Assembly (NCBI GenBank): GCA_015058045.1
Contig: SVDC01000002.1
Span: 62,001 to 126,000 of the forward strand
Direction of reading: 5' to 3'
DNA from: Cellulosilyticum sp.
Lineage (GTDB): Bacteria; Bacillota; Clostridia; Lachnospirales; Cellulosilyticaceae
DNA: 64,000 bases
The translations under genes were made by a program, and so were the position numbers. How positions within the stretch are numbered: the first letter of the stretch is position 1; every line of letters begins with the position of its first letter. Below are positions 18,996-29,715 of this stretch, piece after piece. The notes beneath the pieces are model-generated. The model was not told the DNA's origin, ran no database searches, and saw only the letters and a list, made by a program, of their open reading frames with translations.

Positions 18996-20336
18996 TTAAA
19001 GCATATAAATAAAATATGCTGTAAAGAATATTAACCCTGCGAAAATGCCAACGACTTTTAATATGCTACGTGGTGGGATAATATCTGGCTCTGGATCGAT
19101 AAAAGGCTGAGCGTCGCTATAATATCCATCTTTATTTGAATTGAATACGGTCTTTTCTACCTTTCTACCGATATCATCGTTAATATCAATTACACGCTCA
19201 TCATCACCAGGTAATGTATGTTTCTTCTTTGACTTTGTAATGTTCTTTACAAACTTAGCAGCTATGCTCATTTGAGGCTCTTCGTCCTCATAGTCGTCTT
19301 CAGGCAAATCATCCACATCATCTAGCCACTCATCTGCTTCGGCAACTTCCTCATAATCATCCTCATCCTCGTCGTCCTCTGGAGAATAATAATCATCATC
19401 TGACTCTACATCGTTTTCAACAACAGGCTCTGGCATGACAGGTTGTGTTGATGTAGGCTTTTTCTTAGGCTTTGGCGCACGAGTAGCCACAGCGTTTAAA
19501 TCGCTGAATAGATCTAAATCAGACTCTGACTCATCTGGGGCTTCAGTTTCACTTTCCGCTGCAACTTCTTCTGATACGTGCTCAGTTTGTTCTTCAGGTT
19601 CAGCTTCTGCAACTGTTGTTTCATTGGCTGCATCCTCGTCATCAATAGAATCATCATCTAAATAATCTTCATCTGGGATAGATACATTTGGTGTTCCAAG
19701 AATATCTGCATCTGAAAAATCATTTTCATCATCTAAATCTGCAAGCACGGCCGTAACAGGAATATCATCGTCATCATCATCGGAAGCTTCATTATCCCAA
19801 ATATCGCCAACAACCTCTTCCTCATCATCCTCATCTTCAGGATCATAGTATTCATCATCAACAACAATCGATGTTTTTTCCTCTACCTCGTTATCGACTG
19901 TGATGTAATCATCATCGTCATACAAAGCATCCAGTTCTGGTGGAATATAATCACTTGAATTATCCTCAAATAATGATAGATCTTCTTTTGGAATTGGTGT
20001 TTGTTGCTTTGGAGCGGGTCTACTATTCTGATTAAACTCTTTTTTTACAACAGGTTTATTGTTTTCAGGCTTTTGTGTAGGCTCCTGTTTTTTAGGGGCT
20101 TGCTTCTTTTCGTTATTTTTTGAAGTGTTATCGCTTTGAGTAGGGATATTAATTCCCATAAAGTTTTTGGAATTAACAACAGAACTCTTTTTATTTGATT
20201 GAGCACTTAAGCTTTTTATTACTTCTTTATTGTTTTTCAAAAAAGCATTACACAATGGACAAGTCATTGTTTTCCTAAATGCTGCAACATCGCTAATTTC
20301 CTTTCTACATGCAGGGCATATAATTTTGTTATCCAT
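18996..20336 (-). CDS. zinc-ribbon protein with long acidic linker and C-terminal TM
   Basis: IICPACRKEI...MTCPLCNAFL, D/E-rich middle, C-terminal hydrophobic tail. Confidence 0.7.
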   Translation of the reverse strand: MDNKIICPACRKEISDVAAFRKTMTCPLCNAFLKNNKEVIKSLSAQSNKKSSVVNSKNFMGINIPTQSDNTSKNNEKKQAPKKQEPTQKPENNKPVVKKEFNQNSRPAPKQQTPIPKEDLSLFEDNSSDYIPPELDALYDDDDYITVDNEVEEKTSIVVDDEYYDPEDEDDEEEVVGDIWDNEASDDDDDDIPVTAVLADLDDENDFSDADILGTPNVSIPDEDYLDDDSIDDEDAANETTVAEAEPEEQTEHVSEEVAAESETEAPDESESDLDLFSDLNAVATRAPKPKKKPTSTQPVMPEPVVENDVESDDDYYSPEDDEDEDDYEEVAEADEWLDDVDDLPEDDYEDEEPQMSIAAKFVKNITKSKKKHTLPGDDERVIDINDDIGRKVEKTVFNSNKDGYYSDAQPFIDPEPDIIPPRSILKVVGIFAGLIFFTAYFIYML

Positions 20337-20372
20337 TAAGCTTTTCCTTTCTTTTAAGCATTTTTATATAAC

Positions 20373-20400
20373 TGTATAATAGCACAATATCACTTTTAAG
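20373..20400 (-). promoter_or_regulatory. promoter of the shared GTGAT-N7-TATTAT class
   Basis: AAAAGTGATATTGTGCTATTATACAG on minus strand. Confidence 0.65.
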
Positions 20401-20444
20401 TAAATGTAAAAAAATACCACCCACATAGGGTGGTACGTAAAATG

Positions 20445-21197
20445 CTATTTATCATAGTAACTTCTTGCTTTTTGCTTATCGTAACTATATCCGTATGCCA
20501 AGTAAGCTTTTTTAAGTCCGCTATATGGAAGTACAAGTCCATCATTATTTACAAGAGCTGTTTTATTCTCGTTATGATGATACCATCCATCATATAAAGA
20601 CCTAACGGATCTATCAGTAGTAATCATCTGGATATATATAGGTTCTCGATTTAAAAGTTCTTGCATAGAAAATGATTTCTTCTGTTCAAGAGGATCATCT
20701 AGTCTACTAATATCAGCTACATAATATTTTGCTTTATTCTTTTCACACTCAACGACTTTTACAATATCATCTGAAAATACAAATATATCTCTTGACCTAT
20801 TATAAATAGCCCATCCATTTTCATGCGCCAATGTTTCACTAAAATCTACATATACTGGTTGTTTATCGAAAGCGTATAATTCCCAGAATTCAATTTCGTC
20901 CTTTTTGTAGTTAAAACTACTTTTTTCCTCATGAAATCCCTGCTCGTTATCAGTTAATCCAAGTAAATAGTCTTTAGTTACTCCGAAAAGCTGAGATAGT
21001 GGCTCAAGATAGACCATTGAAATTGCTCTGTCCCTGGTTTCCCACATAGATACCATTGACTGAGATACTTCATTTTCCTTTGGAGATAATTCAGAAAGTT
21101 TAAGCCCAAATACTTTCTGGCTCCAGTCGTTTTTTACTCTACATTTAGCAACTCGCTCATTGACAATACGAGGACCATAATCTCTTTTGTTTGGCAT
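20445..21197 (-). CDS. XRE-family HTH transcriptional regulator
   Basis: N-terminal HTH (SQSMVSMWETRDRAISMVYLEPLSQLFGVTKDYLLGLTD). Confidence 0.75.
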   Translation of the reverse strand: MPNKRDYGPRIVNERVAKCRVKNDWSQKVFGLKLSELSPKENEVSQSMVSMWETRDRAISMVYLEPLSQLFGVTKDYLLGLTDNEQGFHEEKSSFNYKKDEIEFWELYAFDKQPVYVDFSETLAHENGWAIYNRSRDIFVFSDDIVKVVECEKNKAKYYVADISRLDDPLEQKKSFSMQELLNREPIYIQMITTDRSVRSLYDGWYHHNENKTALVNNDGLVLPYSGLKKAYLAYGYSYDKQKARSYYDK

Positions 21198-21301
21198 AAT
21201 ATCTCTCCTTGTTAAATTTATCGGTCTGAAAAACCTTTTTTATCTAACATATTAAAAATAGCATAATTGCAAATCAAATACCATAATTTAACAAAATTTA
21301 A

Positions 21302-21324
21302 TATAACATTTTTAAAATGTTATA
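21302..21324. promoter_or_regulatory. perfect 23-bp palindrome TATAACATTTTTAAAATGTTATA between divergent genes
   Basis: 11-bp perfect arms, next to a GTGATATTATGCTATAAT promoter on the plus strand. Confidence 0.7.
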
Positions 21325-21387
21325 TTTTGACATAAAAGTGATATTATGCTATAATATAACATATAAGAAATAAGGAGGTCACACGAT

Positions 21388-21684
21388 ATGAGTGAGTTGA
21401 TACTGGATAAAAAGGCGGTATTACTTGAAAATTCAAGCCAAATGCGTCATTGCATAAAGCAATGTTACGAATGTGGTATGCTGCACAGAAAATTAAAAAG
21501 CCAAAATTTGTCCTTCCCTTGTTACATGACTATTGATCACATAAAGGATAATTTATATATGGTAGAAGTAAACACGGAAGGGCTTGAGAGTGAAAATTCG
21601 GTTGAAAAACTAGGATATTTTTCAATCACATTGAAACAGTTTAAGCAGATGACAAAGGAGATTTTTAAGAATGAAGAAGTTTAA
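21388..21684 (+). CDS. hypothetical protein
   Basis: 98 aa, AAGGAGG SD, promoter AAAAGTGATATTATGCTATAATAT upstream. Confidence 0.65.
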   Translation: MSELILDKKAVLLENSSQMRHCIKQCYECGMLHRKLKSQNLSFPCYMTIDHIKDNLYMVEVNTEGLESENSVEKLGYFSITLKQFKQMTKEIFKNEEV

Positions 21685-23530
21685 TAAAATAGTATATTTT
21701 TTATTCTCTGTTATCGCTTCTTTAATACTGCTTATGCCAGTGAATGTTAATGCTGAAGGCAACTCGAAGAGCGTAGAGCTTACACTAAATAAAGACTATA
21801 AGAACTGCGAAATTAAGCTTACTTTTTCTGAAGCAGGAGATTATGAGGCATCAATAACAGATGGAACAGATAAGAATACTTATTATTTCGGTAAAGTTGA
21901 TTCAACAACAATGACTTGTCAGATTGAAAAGGCTAAGGCAGGTACATGGACAGTTACCGTAACAGGTGAAGGAAGTGTTCCGAAGTTCACAGCTTCTATG
22001 AATGGAAATGCTGATACAACAACATCAGCTGTTGATGATAGTATTTCTGTTGGTAAAGATATTGTTGGCCTAAGCGTTTATTTTAAAGACAATTATCTTG
22101 TTGCTGAATGGGCAGATGATACAGTAGGAAATGTAAATGTTAGAGTTTCTAATCTTGATAATTCAGAGCAAATTGCAAAAGAAACTGTTAGTGAAAAGCA
22201 TTTTGAAGTAGAAATCCCTGCAACAGTAAAGAATATTACTGTTGGTATTGTACCAAGTTCATCATCGTCGGTTACTGGGGCAGAGCAGGTTTTTACATTT
22301 GAAGTGCCATCATATCCAAGTGATGTAAATGTTGAATTTCCATCAGCAGAGTATGTTAATTCTACAGAATTAACTGCAAAAGTAAATATAAACGCTACAT
22401 ATTCATTTTTAGTTGAAGTAAACGGAACTAAGACATATGAAAGCAAAGACAATGGTGCGGGAGAGTATGATGTACCAGTTACTCTTTCTATGGATTCAAG
22501 TAACAATGTAAAGCTTTATGTCATTGATGAAAACGGTAATATGTTTTCTCAGACAAAGGATTATATCGTTGATCTAACAGCACCTGAGCTTTCATTAGCA
22601 GGTGATTATGATAACCTTTCAACTTATGCCGATACAGTAGAGTTTAGCGGTACTATTGCTGATTACGATACATTTGTTATCAATGACGAAAATATCGTTC
22701 CAACAAGTGATGGTACATGGACTTATAAGGCAACACTTCATTTAGGAGAAAACACTGTTAATATCAAAGCAACTGATTTAGCAGGGAATGTAACTGAATA
22801 CAATTTTGTAGTTCAGATGTTAGAGCAGAAAACAGATTATACAAAGATATACGTTACAATAGGGTTTGTACTTGTTATCATTATTGTAGCAGCTATTATT
22901 TTCATTAAGAAGAACCCTAGACAGCCAAAGCAAACAAAAACAAAAAAGGTAAAGGCTTCTAGTAAAGTACAAAAGCCTAAAACAGTAAAGGAAAAGAAAG
23001 AAAAAGAACCAGTGAAATTATCAGTATCAAAGAAGAAAGTAATCAAATTAGTAATTGATTATGTTCTTCCAGTAGTAGCAATTTTATATGTGTTTAACTT
23101 TGTACTTCTTGCAGGTATGATCTCAAGCGGAAGTATGGAACCTACATTAATGACTGGTTCAGTAATGTTTGGTAACAGACTTGCTTATGTAAAGAATGAT
23201 GTGCAAAGAGGAGATATTATTTTCTTTAAGCATGAAAATTCAGTAGCAGGCAAAAGAGTAATCGGTATTACAGGTGATAAGATTGAGTTCTTCGATGGTG
23301 ATGTTTACCTCAATGGTGAGAAGTTAGAAGAAGATTATCTTGCATTTGATACAGATACAAATTGCAGCGAATCATTCGTAGTGCCAGAGGGTAAACTTTT
23401 TGTAATGGGTGATAATAGAGAAAATTCATCTGATTCAAGAGCGTGGGAAAACCCTTATGTTGATCCATCTGATATTGTTGCTAAATTAATATTTGTGACC
23501 CCACCATGGTTTGCAAACTTATATTATTAA
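21671..23530 (+). CDS. secreted Ig-like ectodomain fused to signal peptidase I (S26)
   Basis: signal peptide, Ig-like repeats, TM, then SGSMEPTLMTGSV (Ser), KRVIGITGDKIEF (Lys), VMGDNRENSSDSR. Confidence 0.85.
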   Translation: MKKFNKIVYFLFSVIASLILLMPVNVNAEGNSKSVELTLNKDYKNCEIKLTFSEAGDYEASITDGTDKNTYYFGKVDSTTMTCQIEKAKAGTWTVTVTGEGSVPKFTASMNGNADTTTSAVDDSISVGKDIVGLSVYFKDNYLVAEWADDTVGNVNVRVSNLDNSEQIAKETVSEKHFEVEIPATVKNITVGIVPSSSSSVTGAEQVFTFEVPSYPSDVNVEFPSAEYVNSTELTAKVNINATYSFLVEVNGTKTYESKDNGAGEYDVPVTLSMDSSNNVKLYVIDENGNMFSQTKDYIVDLTAPELSLAGDYDNLSTYADTVEFSGTIADYDTFVINDENIVPTSDGTWTYKATLHLGENTVNIKATDLAGNVTEYNFVVQMLEQKTDYTKIYVTIGFVLVIIIVAAIIFIKKNPRQPKQTKTKKVKASSKVQKPKTVKEKKEKEPVKLSVSKKKVIKLVIDYVLPVVAILYVFNFVLLAGMISSGSMEPTLMTGSVMFGNRLAYVKNDVQRGDIIFFKHENSVAGKRVIGITGDKIEFFDGDVYLNGEKLEEDYLAFDTDTNCSESFVVPEGKLFVMGDNRENSSDSRAWENPYVDPSDIVAKLIFVTPPWFANLYY

Positions 23531-23581
23531 TAAAGGCATAAAAATAAGGAGTAGCAGTTGCTACTCCTTAAATTATGTCAT

Positions 23582-24862
23582 TTATGATGCTTTTTTGATA
23601 ATATCAATTAAATAGAATACTTCAGAGTTCTCTAAAGTTCCCTGCTCGAACATGACATTTACAAGTGTATTGTCATTGTTTGCTGCATTCTTAAATAATA
23701 AATTGAAATCATCACCATCACCAATGAACTTCTCCTTGTCCATCGCTAAATGATATGTGGTTTTACCCTTTGAGCCGTCTTTCATCTTTCCCTTAAAATC
23801 ACACATATAAATATTACCATTTACTTTCTTAAAGGCTGATTCAATGTAGATTTCAGCGGTATTTGCTACCTGCATAGGAGTTTCTTTTTTAGGCTGCTCT
23901 GAAACTGTATTAGTTGGAACTGCCTGCTCTGACTCTACAGGTGTATCTTCATACTTAGATGAAGCATTGTTGTTAGAAGCGTTCTTTCGCTGTGCAGCGA
24001 GCATTTCTTCTGACTGCTTAATGCCTTCTCTTGTTAACTCTTCATACTTAATAGTAAAGTATTCTTCAAGTTCAGCGAAAAGTCTTAATGCTTCAGCAAA
24101 GTTAAGATTAATTGTACCAGACTTTTCATCTTCAGCAGTATCGGCAAGAATTTTATCTAATCCATTCTCTGTCTTTTCTGTCTTAGCATAATAATTAGTT
24201 ATACTAACTTTGAGAGGAGAGTCAGCTCCTGGATAGAACATAATAGAACCGTCATAGCATAATACTTTGCCATTAGAATTTTTCTTATATGCGTTTGATC
24301 TAAGACCAGACTTAAATAAGCATAACTCTATAGAATCAGCCGATGCATTGATTTGCTCGGTTGAGAGGGCAAGAGCTTCATCAATAGCATCAATGAACTG
24401 CTGATTGCTCCTGTATTCGGCAACGTGCTCCTGAAGGAATGCTCTTTGTTTTGTAAGAACTTCCCTGCCTTTTGGGTTCTCTTTAAGCACCTGGGCTGCT
24501 GTTTTACCTTGAGTATCACGACCTGATTTAAAAACAAGTGTGAAAGCGGGAGTGTTTGCACCCTTTTTTGGTGTAAACTTAGCCTTTAAGTGCATTTCTT
24601 TTGCCATGTTTGCAAGCTCTCTAAATTCTATATAAGAATTTGCATTCTCTGGTACATCAGAGAAGAATCGCATATTCATGGTAGAAGATTGACCTTTATT
24701 GATAATAGCAAAATTAAAACGAGAAAACTTCTCGTGCATTGCCGATAAAGGATTAACTCCATCTGTAAAAGAAGCTGAAGGTTCAACGATAAGCTGAACG
24801 TTTTCTCTCATAAATGGTCTAAATGATGCAGGACGCATCTCTTTATTGTTATTGTTACTCAT
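23582..24862 (-). CDS. hypothetical protein
   Basis: 426-aa ORF in operon with RecD-like helicase. Confidence 0.6.
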   Translation of the reverse strand: MSNNNNKEMRPASFRPFMRENVQLIVEPSASFTDGVNPLSAMHEKFSRFNFAIINKGQSSTMNMRFFSDVPENANSYIEFRELANMAKEMHLKAKFTPKKGANTPAFTLVFKSGRDTQGKTAAQVLKENPKGREVLTKQRAFLQEHVAEYRSNQQFIDAIDEALALSTEQINASADSIELCLFKSGLRSNAYKKNSNGKVLCYDGSIMFYPGADSPLKVSITNYYAKTEKTENGLDKILADTAEDEKSGTINLNFAEALRLFAELEEYFTIKYEELTREGIKQSEEMLAAQRKNASNNNASSKYEDTPVESEQAVPTNTVSEQPKKETPMQVANTAEIYIESAFKKVNGNIYMCDFKGKMKDGSKGKTTYHLAMDKEKFIGDGDDFNLLFKNAANNDNTLVNVMFEQGTLENSEVFYLIDIIKKAS

Positions 24863-24865
24863 AAT

Positions 24866-26395
24866 TTAACTTACCTCCAATTCAAATTCGTACATGCGGT
24901 TAACAGCAGCTTCTGCTTTATACGCACAATTTAGAACTATCATTTTTTCAACTAAGAGTGAAATTCTATCTTCGTCTGCCAGTGTTTTAACAGCCTTTTT
25001 GAAGGCTTTATCCTGATATACGAGCTGACATTCCTTCTTAGCTCGTGTTATTCCTGTATATACAATGTTTCGATTTAACATCATGCCGTGGCAATTAAGC
25101 AGGCACATTATTACACAGGCATATTCTGAACCTTGCGACTTGTTTACGCTCATCGCATAGGCTAATGTCAATTGATCTAATTCATTAATTTTATACGATA
25201 CAAGTGTATTTTTTGTAGCATCTGGTCTTTTACCAAAATCTACTACAATTTTGTTATCGTCTAAGTTAATGATTTTACCAACTTCACCATTAGAGCATTC
25301 TGCTCTATTTTCTAATTGCATAACATAATCGCCTTTACAAAAATGTCTTGTCTGTCCTTCTTTAATTGACTTAATCTTTTTGACATTTTTGCCTTCCCAT
25401 AGAAGAGAGTGGATAAAGTTGTTCATCGTTTCAGATGTCACTGTATCTTTAATCCATTTTCTGTATGGAAGAAGTAAAACAATATTTTCTATTCCATATT
25501 TTTCAATAGCTTTGAAATATCGTTCTCTCAGGCCAAAGAATATTTCCTTTACGTTAGCATTGTCCTTTAGGCACTCAAATTCAAAATCGCTGCCTTTTAC
25601 AAGCTCAGCTTTTCCTTCGGCAACATTTTTAATGTTTACAAAAAGAGTTGAATTTTCGTCCTGTCTAAATGTTTTTGTGAGTCGTGTCATAGGAACAAGT
25701 CTTGATCTAATTAAATCCCTAAGAATAGCTCCTCTACCAACAGAAGGTAACTGTGCGTCATCACCAACGAATGCGATACGTTTACAGCTTTTAACAGCCT
25801 TAAAAAGCTTATCTGTTAGGTTAAGATCCATCATAGAAACCTCATCGATAACAAGCATGTCATCTTCAAAATCAATAGGTTCTGCATCCTCATCAAAAAT
25901 GTGCATCTCACTATGAAATGTCTTTGCCTTTTCTCCAGTTGATTCATTTACTCTTCGTGCAGCTTTACCCGTAGGAGCTGTAAATTTGAGTTCAATGTTT
26001 TTGTGGCATTTCCTTAAAACGTATTTTATACAATTCAAGGTGGTAGTTTTTCCAGTACCAGGGCCACCAACTAGTAAGAAGAAAGAGTTATTAACTGCCG
26101 TGTGGACAGCTTCTCTTTGGCGAATGTGAAGTGCATACCCGTGATTTTCCTCTCTAATAAATCTATCAATCCAATAATTGATTGTTTTGCTAGATATATG
26201 AGGCACTTTGACAAGCCATACGTGTTCCATAATAGCTTCAGCTACACGAGTTTCTTGTTCGTCAATATACTTAAGAGTAGATAAACCTCTTTTGCATACG
26301 ACGTTTTCGCCTGAATAAGTACCTTTTACCCATACGGTAGAGGACTTATTCAAAGCGACTTTTAGGGCAGACTCATCTAATCTTTTGTTTGCCAT
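24866..26395 (-). CDS. RecD-like superfamily 1 helicase
   Basis: LLVGGPGTGKTTTLN, VIDEVSMMDLNL, FVGDDAQLPSVG, LAYAMSVNKSQGSEY. Confidence 0.9.
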   Translation of the reverse strand: MANKRLDESALKVALNKSSTVWVKGTYSGENVVCKRGLSTLKYIDEQETRVAEAIMEHVWLVKVPHISSKTINYWIDRFIREENHGYALHIRQREAVHTAVNNSFFLLVGGPGTGKTTTLNCIKYVLRKCHKNIELKFTAPTGKAARRVNESTGEKAKTFHSEMHIFDEDAEPIDFEDDMLVIDEVSMMDLNLTDKLFKAVKSCKRIAFVGDDAQLPSVGRGAILRDLIRSRLVPMTRLTKTFRQDENSTLFVNIKNVAEGKAELVKGSDFEFECLKDNANVKEIFFGLRERYFKAIEKYGIENIVLLLPYRKWIKDTVTSETMNNFIHSLLWEGKNVKKIKSIKEGQTRHFCKGDYVMQLENRAECSNGEVGKIINLDDNKIVVDFGKRPDATKNTLVSYKINELDQLTLAYAMSVNKSQGSEYACVIMCLLNCHGMMLNRNIVYTGITRAKKECQLVYQDKAFKKAVKTLADEDRISLLVEKMIVLNCAYKAEAAVNRMYEFELEVS

Positions 26396-26417
26396 AAATT
26401 TAAACGTCTCCTTTGTA

Positions 26418-28160
26418 TTAATTAGCGTTTAAATCAGCAATTTCCACGTATTTAACGTTGCATGAGTTCATCTTTGTAGATGTTAGCTTCGTATCTGGTA
26501 GATAATACTTTTCTGCAATATCAGGATGATCTGCTACGAATTTCTTAGCATCTAACTTAGGTTTATGGGCCTTTAGATACAAAGCGTATTCAGCAGGGTT
26601 TCTTTTTGCTAAATCCTTAGCGAATTTAACAGCAGGCATTTTAGAATACTGCTCAAAAAGAAGCGGTTCATCCTTTTGCAATTTTTCTTCATCTAATTTG
26701 ATTGAACGTGGAAGACTCTTAAGAGTGATTTCATAAAAGCTCTTGTCATCAATTTTGACAGTAGCTCTATTAGCTTCACCTACAAGAGGGAAGATGTCTG
26801 ATGTTAATACATCAAGACGTTTACTCTCAAGTTCCTTGATTTGCTGATTTAGAAGTTCGATATTACCGTTGATTGATTGTATTTGCTGTACCTTTGGAGC
26901 TACAGTTTCATCAATCTTAACAATATCGTTAGTTAAAGAATAAGGGCCAGAGGTCTTACGATAGTATTGTAAGATATGCTCTAATGGTTCCTCATCTTCG
27001 AAATTAGGCTCTGTTTTGGTTTTTACAAGCTTCATAAATTCTTTGCCCATCTTTATAACCAAGTCCTCTACTTCAAAATTTCTTTCGATGTAGATATATA
27101 CAAGGCTATTTACATCCATGCCAGTAAGACATGCGATGTAAAAGAATGGAAGGTTTTTGCAAAGCATATACCATTGAACCTGAAGATAGTAGTGAAGTGG
27201 AACAATTCCCTGCATCCATAATGGTCTATCTGGAGATGACCACATACATGTTTTACATTCTAAGCCACCCTCGACACCATTAATTACAATGGTTCGATCT
27301 AAGTCACATAGAATGAAAGGAAGTTTTAATTCACCATTTTCATCACGCCTACCGCACTGATACATATGAGGGTCATTGAAAACTCTAATAGTATCTTCTG
27401 GGTGATCCTTTTTGTACTGATGTTCAAAATAATCAGCTACAACAGGTTCTAAAGCGTGCCCTTGAAAGAATATGTCCTCTTTTCCACCTTCTTCCATCTT
27501 TAGCTTTTCTGGAGCGACCTTAGAAAGCCAAAACTCTCTTTTGGTTTTATATGCCCCTGGCTTCTGGCCATCATAAAGCTTTAAGCTTTTTGATAGTTCG
27601 CTGCCCGCAAAAAGATTTGATACATCGGAACCACCAACAGTGTATTCGATATATCGTGGATCATTTGGATTTTGAAACTCTCCATGTGCTCGACAAATGC
27701 CTGCCCAGACATCATCTGTTAGATGAAATTTCTTACGTTGTGAGTAAGAAAAAAGAGCCTGAACTTCTGGCTCGTATCTTGCAACATCTTCGGCATCAGC
27801 ATCTTCAATTAATAGACGCTGAATAGGAGCTTCATCTTCTTTCACTAGTGATTCAAGCGAAACGCCTGATTTAGATATTGGAAATATTGTATTCTTAGGA
27901 ACGTAATTATCCTGCATAGCAATGTCTTCCAATGTCTCTATAACTTCTTGCTGATACAAGTAGCCATAGATAGGTTTAAGCCCGTTCTCTTCCTGTTCAA
28001 AGGTTGTACAAGGCTTATTATTTCCATCTCTAAAATCAAGTCGATAAAGACCTTTAGTAAGAGATGGGCTTACTTTTGCAATGTAACCATTATCAAAAGT
28101 AATCGTAGCAACGTCTCCAGTAATAGTAGGAGAGTAGCTATTTAAAAATTTCAAATCCAT
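26418..28160 (-). CDS. YqaJ-family viral recombinase / exonuclease
   Basis: YTVGGSDVSNLFAGS, GHALEPVVADYFE, VEGGLECKTCMW. Confidence 0.8.
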   Translation of the reverse strand: MDLKFLNSYSPTITGDVATITFDNGYIAKVSPSLTKGLYRLDFRDGNNKPCTTFEQEENGLKPIYGYLYQQEVIETLEDIAMQDNYVPKNTIFPISKSGVSLESLVKEDEAPIQRLLIEDADAEDVARYEPEVQALFSYSQRKKFHLTDDVWAGICRAHGEFQNPNDPRYIEYTVGGSDVSNLFAGSELSKSLKLYDGQKPGAYKTKREFWLSKVAPEKLKMEEGGKEDIFFQGHALEPVVADYFEHQYKKDHPEDTIRVFNDPHMYQCGRRDENGELKLPFILCDLDRTIVINGVEGGLECKTCMWSSPDRPLWMQGIVPLHYYLQVQWYMLCKNLPFFYIACLTGMDVNSLVYIYIERNFEVEDLVIKMGKEFMKLVKTKTEPNFEDEEPLEHILQYYRKTSGPYSLTNDIVKIDETVAPKVQQIQSINGNIELLNQQIKELESKRLDVLTSDIFPLVGEANRATVKIDDKSFYEITLKSLPRSIKLDEEKLQKDEPLLFEQYSKMPAVKFAKDLAKRNPAEYALYLKAHKPKLDAKKFVADHPDIAEKYYLPDTKLTSTKMNSCNVKYVEIADLNAN

Positions 28161-28198
28161 GGTGATTTAACCTCCTTTCATGGATAAGCATAAAAATA

Positions 28199-28340
28199 AG
28201 CCACGTATAAAACGTGACTTCGTAGACGCAGACAAAAAAATAACCCTGCCAAGCAGAGTAATGTTTCCTTGCCTAGTCGGGGTTTATAGTTTGTTTTATT
28301 TATTTACCTGTATATAATATCATAATATTAACATTTAAGC
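28199..28340 (-). promoter_or_regulatory. promoter plus terminator-like hairpin leader (Att-2), followed by AGTCACGTTTTATACGTGGCT hairpin
   Basis: AACCCCGACTAGGCA...TGCTTGGCAGGGTTATTTTTTT; promoter ATTATGATATTATATACAGGTAAATAA. Confidence 0.75.
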
Positions 28341-28396
28341 AATTAAAAAAGACTCTTAAGGTTTAATGGAATCCATTATACCTAAGAGTCTTTCTA

Positions 28397-29662
28397 TTAA
28401 CTTTCTGCAAAAGTATACTTAACAATTTTTGCTTTTTTTATTTTGTATCTTAAAACAGATCGAGTAACTAAGTCATCTGTAGGATTAACCTCGATGAATT
28501 TAGAATATTTTTGACCTATTAAAAGCTCAAAACAGTTACCATTGTCGATAACGTATTTTGCAAAATCATCAATACCCTTTAAAGAACTATTCCATAAAAG
28601 ACGAGAAGTGTTTAGCCCATGCTCTTTTATAAGCTTAGTGAGCTTTTTCTGATCGCCCTTTACATTGGAATTAGTAATATAATCCATGTCGAAAGCATTT
28701 AATATAAGCTTTACATGATTATCTTTTAATAAATCAAGTACTGGTGGCAATTCCTTTAAGTTTTTAGTTCCTGGTACTGCAATGACAGGAAGCCCTGTAA
28801 GTGCATGACAAATATCAGCCTTCATCGCTCCTTCTGTGATAATAACTACATCGCCAAGAATAGGTTTAGTCTCTTGAGTGTAGAAGTCTAAATAGAAATC
28901 ACACGCAAAATGAACAAATCCTTTGGCTCCACATCCACGTTTCTTACCCTTAGATGCAATCCAGTCGTATTTATTTTCCTTTTTACCATCTTCATCCACT
29001 TCAAGTTTTTCATCATCTTTACGAATTTGAAAGCCTTGAATATTACGATTAAAGTCACGGTATGGAACTAGAATTCCCTGCTTGCGCCAACAAAGAATAT
29101 TGTGGCCGTTTAACTTCTGTTTAGTATCTTCATTCAAGAAGAATCCAGGGATTCCAACTATAGAAATACCTTCGTCTGTGATTTTTTTAGTGATATCAAC
29201 TCTAGCCTTTTGAGATTGAATTAAAAAGCTCTTATAGCCAAGTTTTTTGACTTGTTCGAGCTGTAAACCTCTTTTCTTTAAATCAGCAATATGCTTCTTT
29301 GAAAGATTAAGGTTAGATAGAAGAGCAGAATATGCTTTATTTCTATCTTCAATACTTGCAATAGGCTCTTCAGGCTCATCATGAGGCACATATTCAAATG
29401 TGCCACCAGTGCCTTCAATTATGCGTTTAGCTGCCTCTTTTGTTGAGATACCGCAAGCTTCAGCATAATAGGAGATGTAGTTACCACCAAAATCGCATTT
29501 AAAGCATTTACCTTTAATGTCGTTAGCTTCAAAAGCTTTAGCACCACATTTAGGGCAGGGATATTTTCTTGAGGAACCCTTTTTAGTGCTTTGAATGCCT
29601 AGAAGAGATGCAACAATGGGCATTGTCGCTATTTCTTCGTATTTAGAGTAGTCTTTACCCAT
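28397..29662 (-). CDS. plasmid/phage DNA primase (CHC2-type zinc finger plus TOPRIM-like)
   Basis: YPCPKCGAKAFEANDIKGKCFKCDFGGNYISY; VVIITEGAMKADI. Confidence 0.75.
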   Translation of the reverse strand: MGKDYSKYEEIATMPIVASLLGIQSTKKGSSRKYPCPKCGAKAFEANDIKGKCFKCDFGGNYISYYAEACGISTKEAAKRIIEGTGGTFEYVPHDEPEEPIASIEDRNKAYSALLSNLNLSKKHIADLKKRGLQLEQVKKLGYKSFLIQSQKARVDITKKITDEGISIVGIPGFFLNEDTKQKLNGHNILCWRKQGILVPYRDFNRNIQGFQIRKDDEKLEVDEDGKKENKYDWIASKGKKRGCGAKGFVHFACDFYLDFYTQETKPILGDVVIITEGAMKADICHALTGLPVIAVPGTKNLKELPPVLDLLKDNHVKLILNAFDMDYITNSNVKGDQKKLTKLIKEHGLNTSRLLWNSSLKGIDDFAKYVIDNGNCFELLIGQKYSKFIEVNPTDDLVTRSVLRYKIKKAKIVKYTFAES

Positions 29663-29715
29663 GTTGTTACTTCATCCTTTCTTTTAAAATATCAAGAGGG
29701 CAAAGCCCTCTTGAA

